Of a DNA stretch of 6,324 bases, positions 1 through 3,475 are shown in pieces. This stretch comes from an uncultured Bacilli bacterium (GTDB lineage: Bacteria > Bacillota_I > Bacilli_A > RF39 > UBA660), in the NCBI GenBank assembly GCA_947585065.1, contig CANPWX010000068.1, positions 1-6,324 on the forward strand. Direction: 5' to 3'. A model generated the notes under the pieces. It was not told the DNA's origin and made no database searches. It saw nothing but the letters and a program-made list of their open reading frames with translations. A program made the position numbers and the translations under genes. How positions within the stretch are numbered: position 1 is the first letter of the stretch; the number at the start of each line of letters is the position of its first letter.

Positions 1-126
1 ATTTACTTCAAAAGTTGCAAATGTTTTATAAAGGATCACACTTCCTATTAGTAATATACAAATAATAGTAAATAGTACGACACCAATCATCTTATTATTT
101 CTCTCTTTAAATCTCTCTAATCTCAT
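1..126 (-). CDS. N-terminus of a membrane-anchored protein, cut by the window edge
   Basis: The frame opens with ATG at 126 and stays open to base 1, giving 42 codons (MRLERFKERNNK, then a hydrophobic run, then YKTFATFEVN). A basic start (residues 1-12) followed by a hydrophobic helix at about residues 13-33 is a signal-anchor or uncleaved signal peptide, so the rest of the protein is probably extracellular. The ATG is supported by GGAAAGGG at 135-142, about 8 nt upstream. A short basic start, one helix and a YKTFA-like juncture is, from memory, common at the N-terminus of surface proteins in uncultured low-GC Bacilli, but the functional domains lie outside the window and no function can be assigned. 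It has its own upstream region with a candidate promoter (257-285) and two palindromes, so it is probably the first gene of its transcript. Confidence 0.75.
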   Translation of the reverse strand, partial: MRLERFKERNNKMIGVVLFTIICILLIGSVILYKTFATFEVN

Positions 127-146
127 AGTTTTACCCTTTCCATTTT

Positions 147-167
147 CTCAAAGTTATCAACTTTTAG
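147..167. promoter_or_regulatory. Palindromic operator-like element, copy 1
   Basis: A 21-bp imperfect palindrome with the core AAAGTTATCAACTTT (6-bp arms around ATC). It lies just upstream of the ribosome site of the left-edge gene, inside its predicted 5' leader. Read in inverted orientation it matches the element at 290-310 at 19 of 21 positions. A dimeric DNA-binding regulator is the simplest reading. An RNA hairpin near the ribosome site is a weaker alternative because the stem is short and AT-rich. Confidence 0.5.
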
Positions 168-256
168 AAAAAAGAAAAAAGATACGATAAAATAAGGATT
201 TATTCATTACTTGACTACAAAATCAAAAAATAATATTTTCAAATAACTAGAAAAGA

Positions 257-285
257 GTTATAATAATTACAATAAATAAAGACAA
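257..285 (-). promoter_or_regulatory. Candidate sigma-A promoter of the left-edge gene
   Basis: On the minus strand, TTGTCT (280-285), a 17-bp spacer and TATAAC (257-262). The -10 lacks the final T of the consensus. Start of transcription would be near 250, giving a leader of about 125 nt. It lies between the two palindromes, with copy 2 only 4 bp upstream of the -35, which is where an operator would act. The region is so AT-rich that other boxes cannot be excluded. Confidence 0.4.
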
Positions 286-289
286 TTTA

Positions 290-310
290 CTCAAAGTTGA
301 TAACTTTAAG
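290..310. promoter_or_regulatory. Palindromic operator-like element, copy 2
   Basis: A 21-bp imperfect palindrome with the core AAAGTTGATAACTTT, the reverse complement of the copy-1 core. It lies between two divergent candidate promoters: the minus-strand one for the left-edge gene (-35 at 280-285) and the plus-strand one for the putative toxin mRNA (-35 at 330-335). Its centre is 143 bp from that of copy 1, so looping or co-operative binding is possible. Confidence 0.5.
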
Positions 311-329
311 AATATCTAAAAAATTACTA

Positions 330-358
330 TTGCAAACAGTGTTCTATTGTTATATAAT
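330..358 (+). promoter_or_regulatory. Sigma-A promoter of the putative type I toxin mRNA
   Basis: TTGCAA (330-335), a 17-bp spacer and a perfect TATAAT (353-358) on the plus strand. Start of transcription would be near 365, giving a leader of about 80-95 nt before the small ORFs. This is one of the best-formed promoters in the window, and the only plus-strand one with a plausible transcript behind it: ribosome site, ORF and terminator follow within 280 bp. Confidence 0.6.
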
Positions 359-380
359 TTTTATAGATACATTTGATTAT

Positions 381-391
381 TAGGTGTTGTT
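381..391 (+). repeat. Leader copy of the antitoxin-pairing direct repeat
   Basis: TAGGTGTTGTT at 381-391 repeats as TAGGTGTTGCT at 567-577 (10 of 11 identical, 186 bp apart), in the same orientation. The second copy is the 3' arm of the hairpin shared by the two convergent RNAs. The minus-strand RNA therefore contains AGCAACACCTA, which can pair over 11 bp (one G-U) with this leader site as well as with the 3' site. Repeated pairing sites in the leader and at the terminator are a known feature of Fst/RNAII-type systems. The functional reading here is inference. Confidence 0.55.
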
Positions 392-395
392 ATCC

Positions 396-404
396 CTCAG
401 TCCA
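396..404 (+). repeat. 5' partner of a long-range 5'-3' complementarity
   Basis: CTCAGTCCA at 396-404 is the exact reverse complement of TGGACTGAG at 593-601, so the predicted toxin mRNA can pair its 5' leader with its 3' end over 9 bp. The neighbouring CCCTC (394-398) can alternatively pair with the GGGGG of the ribosome site (431-435). 5'-3' interactions that keep the mRNA untranslated until processed are well known for hok and related type I toxins. Confidence 0.45.
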
Positions 405-425
405 TAATAAATTATTATTTATTTA

Positions 426-438
426 GGAAAGGGGGTGG
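426..438 (+). promoter_or_regulatory. Unusually strong extended ribosome binding site
   Basis: AAAGGGGGTGGTC at 428-440 matches 11 of 13 bases of the ideal complement of the 16S rRNA 3' end (AAAGGAGGTGATC), clearly longer than the 4-7 base sites of the other genes here. It is spaced 9 nt (436-444) before ATG 445 and 22 nt before ATG 458. Such long sites are typical of Gram-positive type I toxin mRNAs, where leader structure and antisense RNA hold translation down. Confidence 0.6.
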
Positions 439-444
439 TCCTAG

Positions 445-600
445 ATGGAGAAATTGAATGGAATATTTAATTATTCTAATAGTACTTATGATGGTATTAT
501 ACAAATTCTACAACGAAGACTAACTTTAAGTTCAATCAAACTTAAAAAGCAGCACCCATCTTTTGATAGGTGTTGCTCACCAAAACATAAACTGGACTGA
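445..600 (+). CDS. Possible leader ORF overlapping the toxin ORF
   Basis: A 51-codon frame starts at ATG 445 and ends at TGA 598-600. It begins MEKLNGIFNYSN and ends with a Cys/Lys-rich tail. Its start is ideally placed for the extended ribosome site, but the peptide has no transmembrane segment or recognisable motif, and its second half is simply a translation of the structured 3' hairpin. It overlaps the whole 458-523 ORF in another frame. The best analogy is mok over hok, where translating a leader frame enables translation of the toxin. It could equally be non-functional, or be the actual product with the hydrophobic ORF fortuitous. Confidence 0.25.
   Translation: MEKLNGIFNYSNSTYDGIIQILQRRLTLSSIKLKKQHPSFDRCCSPKHKLD
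458..523 (+). CDS. Putative type I toxin, 21-aa hydrophobic peptide
   Basis: ATG 458 to TAA 521-523 encodes 21 residues beginning MEYLIILIVLMM, then VLYKFYNED. Residues 4-15 are almost purely Leu/Ile/Val/Met, enough for a short membrane helix, followed by a polar, charged tail. It has its own GGAG at 447-450, 7 nt upstream, and an in-frame TGA at 455-457 fixes the start. Size and composition resemble known type I membrane toxins, especially Ibs (18-19 aa, similar Ile/Leu/Val core) and more loosely Fst and TxpA/BsrG. I do not recognise it as a member of any of them. Supporting context: own promoter, extended ribosome site, 3' hairpin plus U tract, and a convergent structured antisense RNA. The likely role is membrane disruption when unrepressed, which is inference; a 21-codon ORF can occur by chance. 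Confidence 0.55.
   Translation: MEYLIILIVLMMVLYKFYNED
544..577 (-). terminator. Terminator of the antisense RNA, inside the shared convergent region
   Basis: Arms AGCAGCACC (548-556) and GGTGTTGCT (569-577) enclose an inner ATC/GAT (558-560, 565-567) with a TTTT loop (561-564). On the minus strand the stem has one A-C mismatch and one G-U, and is followed by TTTTT (544-548). On the plus strand it is a better stem (9 bp with one G-U) but lacks a U tract, so there it would act as a 3' stabilising hairpin of the toxin mRNA. Confidence 0.6.
567..577 (+). repeat. 3' copy of the antitoxin-pairing direct repeat
   Basis: TAGGTGTTGCT, the second copy of the sequence at 381-391, forming the 3' arm of the shared hairpin. 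One antisense sequence is thus complementary to two sites on the same toxin mRNA. Confidence 0.55.
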
Positions 601-601
601 G
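593..601 (+). repeat. 3' partner of the 5'-3' complementarity
   Basis: TGGACTGAG, exact reverse complement of 396-404. It sits immediately before and partly within the 5' arm of the plus-strand terminator hairpin, so end-to-end pairing and terminator folding would compete for bases 599-601. Confidence 0.45.
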
Positions 602-639
602 ACACATCTAATACAACAAAATCAGATGTATCTCTTTTT
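599..639 (+). terminator. Terminator of the putative toxin mRNA
   Basis: Arms 599-612 and 621-634 (GAGACACATCTAAT and ATCAGATGTATCTC) with an 8-nt loop, followed by TTTTT (635-639) on the plus strand. Two A-C mismatches interrupt the stem in plus-strand RNA; in minus-strand RNA both become G-U pairs, so the same DNA gives a stronger internal hairpin in the antisense RNA. Confidence 0.6.
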
Positions 640-701
640 ATGCCCTTCACTATTATAAACAAATAGTTCTTATTTTATGAAAGATTTCTCTTTCTGTAAA
701 C

Positions 702-729
702 ATTATACCACACTTTTTCTTTTTTTCAA
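702..729 (-). promoter_or_regulatory. Extended -10 sigma-A promoter of the antisense RNA
   Basis: On the minus strand, TTGAAA (724-729), a 16-bp spacer and a perfect TATAAT (702-707) preceded by TGG, an extended -10 motif. This is a very strong promoter by eye and places the start at 695-697, directly before the GAAA-capped hairpin. High promoter strength is expected of an antitoxin RNA. A perfect 10-bp palindrome TAGAATTCTA (731-740) lies just upstream of the -35. No terminator is visible between the wall carboxypeptidase gene (stop at 791) and this promoter. Confidence 0.65.
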
Positions 730-790
730 GTAGAATTCTATTTACATCCATATACTGTAATTAATCTATAACATTTAACCCTTTATCTAC

Positions 791-1936
791 TCAAACATTA
801 GACTCCTGATATTTACTATCAATTCCAAAATATTCTTCTAACGTAATCCAATCTCCATTATTATATAGTTTATTAGCTAATTCCTCTCCAACGTAACGTA
901 AATGCCAAGACTCGTGTTTATAACCTGTAATATCATCTTTTCCCTTAGGATATCGTAAAATAAGGCCATATCGATAACAATTATCTTGAACCCATTTTCC
1001 CTCAGGGGTACTAGTAAAATCATCGCTAATACTATTCAAATCAAACGCAAGACCAGTTTGATGTTCCGAATGTCCAGCCCTAGCAGAATAAGTATCCGCA
1101 GCAGCCTGACCATCTCGATTGACAAAATAATTATAAGTACTAACCTGAGTATTATAAGATCGATATCCACTGGAAATATACAAATTAAGACCTAAAGAAC
1201 TTGCATCTGCAGCCATTTTATCAAAAGCATCTTGAGTATCACTAGTAAGTCCATTCCCATAAGTACTAGGAATAGAAAAAGTTTTATTAACAATAAGAAT
1301 TCCATCTATATATGTTTCTCCATTTTTAACTTCCCCTAAAAAGCCATTACTAGTAGTAAAAGTATAATTAGTCTCATTATAAGGTTTTTCGATAACATTC
1401 ACAGTAAAATCAAAAGTAGCCTCATTAAATGAGGAATCAATCGCTACATATTGCAAAGAATATTTTCCAACAGTTTGCAAATCATATTCCCCTTTAATAT
1501 AAGGAACAATATCCTCTTGCGAATTATCCTCAACTTGAACCACTTTTAAAAGATCAAGATCTGTACCTACATAAACATTTATATTATCTTGAGCAGTAAT
1601 AGTAGGTTTTGTTGTATCAATAACAGAAACACGAAAAGAATATTTTTCTATGTTTCCTCTTTTATCCCTAAGCAATATCGTAATATCTTTTTCTCCTATC
1701 GTAGAAGTATCTAACTTTTCATCTTGAGACTCAATCGTTCCATTTTTAACTTCTTTTAAAAATGATTGTACCATAACTGTGCTAGAAACTTCAGCAGTTA
1801 AATCATTTTCTAATAAAACTTCAATCTTCCTTTTTTGAAAGATTTTTATAAATAAAATAGAACTAAGAACAACAAGAACAAAACAAGAAATAAAAAATAG
1901 ACAAAGCAAAATTTTGTTTTTCTTACTTCTTTTCAT
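791..1936 (-). CDS. Membrane-anchored VanY-type D-Ala-D-Ala carboxypeptidase with Ig-like domains
   Basis: A 381-aa peptidase-M15-type (VanY/DacB-like) enzyme, expected to remove the terminal D-Ala from peptidoglycan stem peptides outside the cell. Order: short basic N-terminus and a signal-anchor helix (about 9-31); two Ig-like beta domains (about 45-107 and 110-184, each ending with a GxYSLQYVAxD or GEKDITILLRDK type strand pair), probably spacers or wall-binding modules; then the VanY domain (about 198-365). Catalytic hallmarks are all present: SGYRSY (256-261); SEHQTGLAFD (290-299) with zinc ligands His292 and Asp299; and ESWHLR (342-347) with catalytic Glu342 and ligand His345. ATG 1936 is the first possible start, since an in-frame TAG lies 4 codons upstream; AAAGGA is somewhat distant (12 nt). 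It is monocistronic between the tandem terminators and the toxin-antitoxin cassette. VanY-like sequence does not imply vancomycin resistance: no vanH/A/X neighbours are seen. A D,D-endopeptidase activity is also possible. Confidence 0.9.
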   Translation of the reverse strand: MKRSKKNKILLCLFFISCFVLVVLSSILFIKIFQKRKIEVLLENDLTAEVSSTVMVQSFLKEVKNGTIESQDEKLDTSTIGEKDITILLRDKRGNIEKYSFRVSVIDTTKPTITAQDNINVYVGTDLDLLKVVQVEDNSQEDIVPYIKGEYDLQTVGKYSLQYVAIDSSFNEATFDFTVNVIEKPYNETNYTFTTSNGFLGEVKNGETYIDGILIVNKTFSIPSTYGNGLTSDTQDAFDKMAADASSLGLNLYISSGYRSYNTQVSTYNYFVNRDGQAAADTYSARAGHSEHQTGLAFDLNSISDDFTSTPEGKWVQDNCYRYGLILRYPKGKDDITGYKHESWHLRYVGEELANKLYNNGDWITLEEYFGIDSKYQESNV

Positions 1937-1960
1937 ACCATTCCACTATCCTTTAAATTA

Positions 1961-1989
1961 ATTTTAAAACTTTTATATCAAAAAAGCAA
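1961..1989 (-). promoter_or_regulatory. Candidate promoter of the wall carboxypeptidase gene
   Basis: On the minus strand, TTGCTT (1984-1989), a 17-bp spacer and TAAAAT (1961-1966), about 25 bp before the ATG. The -35 overlaps the last arm and U tract of the upstream terminator. A separate promoter is required, because two terminators shield the gene from secG. Confidence 0.4.
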
Positions 1990-2012
1990 CAATCTCTTAA
2001 TAAAAATTGTTG
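1980..2012 (-). terminator. Second of two tandem terminators after secG
   Basis: CAACAAT and ATTGTTG arms (2006-2012 and 1987-1993) around a 12-nt loop, followed on the minus strand by C and TTTTTT (1980-1985). The stem is AT-rich, so it is the weaker of the two and may be a back-up. Confidence 0.6.
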
Positions 2013-2023
2013 TAAAAATTTGT

Positions 2024-2050
2024 AAAAAAAAAGACTCACCATTGTAAGCC
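2024..2050 (-). terminator. First terminator after secG, overlapping its stop codon
   Basis: GGCTTAC (2044-2050) pairs with GTGAGTC (2033-2039) over 7 bp including two G-U pairs, with an AATG loop, followed by nine T on the minus strand (2024-2032). The first G of the stem is the last base of the secG TAG, so transcription of the engB-secG unit ends essentially at the stop codon. Confidence 0.75.
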
Positions 2051-2271
2051 TATTTCAAATATAAAACTAATGAAATAATAAAGAAAGCAATTCCTAAAAC
2101 AGCAGTTAATCGAGTAACAAAAAGTTCCATTCCTCTTTCTTTAACCACTCCAAATAACCGATCATTTCCACCAGAAAATATTTGTCCAGAATCTCCACTT
2201 GCTTTATTACTTTGAAGTAATACTAAAACAATAAGTAAGATTGAAATAATTAATAGTATAATTTCTAACAT
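2050..2271 (-). CDS. secG: SecG, small subunit of the SecYEG translocon
   Basis: A 73-aa membrane protein matching SecG in length and layout: a first transmembrane helix (about 2-19), the family signature LLQSNKASGDSGQIFSGG at the helix-loop junction (18-35), a cytoplasmic loop (NDRLFGVVKERG) and a second helix (about 50-71). SecG helps SecA-driven preprotein export through SecYE. The start has GGAGGG 7 nt upstream. It follows engB by 48 bp without a terminator and is closed by a strong terminator. In many Bacillota secG is followed by rnr and smpB; here that linkage is absent and the transcript ends at secG. Confidence 0.93.
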   Translation of the reverse strand: MLEIILLIISILLIVLVLLQSNKASGDSGQIFSGGNDRLFGVVKERGMELFVTRLTAVLGIAFFIISLVLYLK

Positions 2272-2294
2272 GAGTAACCCTCCAATTCCTAATT

Positions 2295-2323
2295 AATTTA
2301 TCATATTTCTTTCTATTTTTCAA
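2295..2323 (-). promoter_or_regulatory. Weak candidate promoter in front of secG
   Basis: TTGAAA (2318-2323, overlapping the engB stop), a 17-bp spacer and TAAATT (2295-2300) on the minus strand. The -10 is poor. SecG could be read entirely from the engB promoter, so this may be chance in AT-rich DNA. Confidence 0.25.
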
Positions 2324-2901
2324 GAAATGTTTAACGTTTCCTCAATAATTTTATGAATTTCTTCTCTTCCCTTTTTAGTAGTAGATGAAAATTTAATAAA
2401 ATGATCAATTTTTAAAGTATCTTTAATTAATTTATCTTGTTTATCTCGAGCAGAAGTACTAACTTTATCATATTTAGTCGCAACTATAGTAATAGGAATA
2501 TTATAATATTTCAAAAAATTATACATTAAAATATCATCTTCCGTAGGTTTATGACGATAATCAATAAGCATAAAAACACGAGATAAATTAAAACGATTCT
2601 TTAAATATTCCTCAATCATTAATCCAATTTTATGATCACTTTTTTTAGAAAGTTTAGAATATCCATAACCAGGAACATCTACTAAATAAAATGCTTTATT
2701 AATTTGATAAAAATTCAATGTTTGTGTTTTTCCAGGTTTACTGGAAGTTCTAGCAAAATTTTTACGTCCAATTAAAGCATTAATAAAACTAGATTTTCCA
2801 ACATTACTTCTACCAACAAGCAAAAATTCTTTTAACTGATCGACAGGATATTGACTTTGACGAACCGCGATATGAGTAAGTTCCACATTATCAAATTTCA
2901 T
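2320..2901 (-). CDS. engB: EngB/YsxC/YihA-family ribosome-assembly GTPase
   Basis: A TRAFAC-class small GTPase needed for late 50S subunit assembly in bacteria. All G motifs are visible (numbered from Met at 2901): G1 GRSNVGKSS (30-38), G2 region ARTSSKPGKTQTLNFY (50-65), G3 DVPGYGYSKLSK (75-86), G4 TKYD (142-145), G5 SSTTKKG (172-178). The ARTSSKPGKTQTLNF block and DVPGYG are diagnostic of EngB. Length of 193 aa is normal. I set the start at ATG 2901 rather than GTG 2910: GAGGTG (2908-2913) is the ribosome site, and the GTG lies inside it. The MKFDNVELTHIAVRQSQYP start also aligns with YsxC-type starts, as far as I recall them. The promoter at 2922-2950 gives a leader of only about 14 nt. 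It is likely cotranscribed with secG. Confidence 0.95.
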   Translation of the reverse strand: MKFDNVELTHIAVRQSQYPVDQLKEFLLVGRSNVGKSSFINALIGRKNFARTSSKPGKTQTLNFYQINKAFYLVDVPGYGYSKLSKKSDHKIGLMIEEYLKNRFNLSRVFMLIDYRHKPTEDDILMYNFLKYYNIPITIVATKYDKVSTSARDKQDKLIKDTLKIDHFIKFSSTTKKGREEIHKIIEETLNIS

Positions 2902-2917
2902 AACATACACCTCGTGT

Positions 2918-2935
2918 AAGTATTATAAAATACTT
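2918..2935. promoter_or_regulatory. Palindrome overlapping the engB -10 box
   Basis: AAGTATT and AATACTT, perfect 7-bp arms around 4 bp, spanning the -10 of the engB promoter. It could be an operator. In the plus orientation it is followed by T7 and resembles a terminator, but no plus-strand gene is in reach and the stem is almost all A-T. Confidence 0.3.
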
Positions 2936-2950
2936 TTTTTATTTTTGCAA
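2922..2950 (-). promoter_or_regulatory. engB: Sigma-A promoter of engB-secG
   Basis: On the minus strand, TTGCAA (2945-2950), an exact 17-bp spacer and a perfect TATAAT (2922-2927). It is the same box pair as the putative toxin promoter. Start near 2915 leaves just enough leader for the GAGGTG ribosome site, which also argues against the GTG start at 2910. It sits directly after the stop of the soluble Tim44-like gene, whose own terminator is not visible. Confidence 0.65.
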
Positions 2951-2955
2951 ATTTA

Positions 2956-3474
2956 TCATTTTTCAGTAGTAAGAGACGTTAAAATATAATCATACTCTTC
3001 TAACGGAAAAACAGAACGACAAAATTTACATACCCCAGAAGAATTAATACTCATACTAGCTCCACAATTCGGACACTTTTGATGAAGTAAAATCTCTTTA
3101 GAATCTTTCTTTTTTTCAAAAGTTAAAAAATTTCTTCTTTCCACTCTTCTTTGATCAGTTCCTTCTATTATTTTACCAGATTTCCGATCTAAAATATAAT
3201 CCATATAACGTGAAATTAACTCTACTTCAACAATATCTAAAGTATCATTTTCCTTCTTATTAAGAATAGTAGTATTTTTTACATTAATTTCGTCATAAAC
3301 TTGTTTTTGATTTTTATTTTTTTTATCTTCTAAAAACTTCTCCAAATCTTCAAAAACTTCCTTACTAACAAAATGCTCAATATCTTTCAAATTTTCCCTA
3401 GTAAGCGCTACATAAATCTTAATAAAAATATTATCTATTTTAGTTTTAAATAAAGCCTCATCAAATTCTCTCAT
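2956..3474 (-). CDS. Soluble Tim44-like protein with C-terminal zinc ribbon
   Basis: A 172-aa protein without signal peptide or membrane helix. Residues about 3-125 look like a Tim44-like (alpha plus beta, NTF2-type) domain: N-terminal helices (DEALFKTKIDNIFIKIYVAL), a charged helix 26-60 and beta strands 63-120 with a 'DYILDRKSGKIIEGTD' turn. A zinc ribbon follows: CPNC (134-137) and CKFC (149-152). The same turn (YDYVIDKETEKVVRG) and the same ribbon, including CPNCGA and the SGVC/GGVC block, occur in the adjacent longer gene, so the two are paralogues. The start has AAAGGA 6-7 nt upstream, inside the end of that gene; the two are 1 nt apart, so translation is probably coupled. Tim44-like domains bind lipids or membrane partners in mitochondria; the bacterial role is not known to me. 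It may be the cytosolic partner of the anchored paralogue. Confidence 0.75.
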   Translation of the reverse strand: MREFDEALFKTKIDNIFIKIYVALTRENLKDIEHFVSKEVFEDLEKFLEDKKNKNQKQVYDEINVKNTTILNKKENDTLDIVEVELISRYMDYILDRKSGKIIEGTDQRRVERRNFLTFEKKKDSKEILLHQKCPNCGASMSINSSGVCKFCRSVFPLEEYDYILTSLTTEK

Positions 3475-3475
3475 A

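Larger units (their letters stand above)
543..697 (-). ncRNA. Putative antisense RNA antitoxin, convergent with the toxin mRNA
   Basis: Predicted to start near 695-697 from the promoter at 702-729 and to end in the U tract at 544-548, about 150 nt. Three hairpins in order: a 5'-terminal stem GAAAGA/TCTTTC capped by a GAAA tetraloop (679-694); a 14-bp stem at 599-634 with loop 613-620, whose two non-Watson-Crick positions are G-U only in this strand; and a terminator hairpin at 548-577 followed by TTTTT. About 95 nt are complementary to the 3' end of the toxin mRNA, and AGCAACACCTA can also pair with the toxin leader at 381-391. A second -10-like TATAAT (652-657) with a poor -35 could give a shorter RNA of about 100 nt. 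Architecture as in txpA/RatA, bsrG/SR4 and fst/RNAII; identity inferred. Confidence 0.55.

Noticed and set aside
147..167. DnaA box reading of TTATCAAC in the palindromes
   Set aside because: Differs from TTATCCACA at two positions, only two sites are present 143 bp apart, and no dnaA, dnaN or AT-rich unwinding cluster is associated; not an origin.
486..650. Minus-strand 54-codon frame from GTG 650 through the antisense RNA
   Set aside because: No ribosome site precedes the GTG, the frame runs through both hairpins and past the antisense terminator, and the peptide has no recognisable motif. It is a by-product of the structured RNA.
986..1195. Plus-strand 69-codon frame inside the wall carboxypeptidase gene
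   Set aside because: Lies opposite the Ser/His-rich catalytic region of a clearly real gene, without ribosome site or promoter; antisense shadow.
791..1936. Vancomycin-resistance determinant
   Set aside because: A VanY-type domain alone is common in ordinary wall metabolism; no vanH, ligase, vanX or VanRS genes are in the window.
2918..2940. Plus-strand terminator-like hairpin with T7
   Set aside because: No plus-strand transcript ends here and the stem is almost all A-T; better explained as a promoter-overlapping palindrome or chance.
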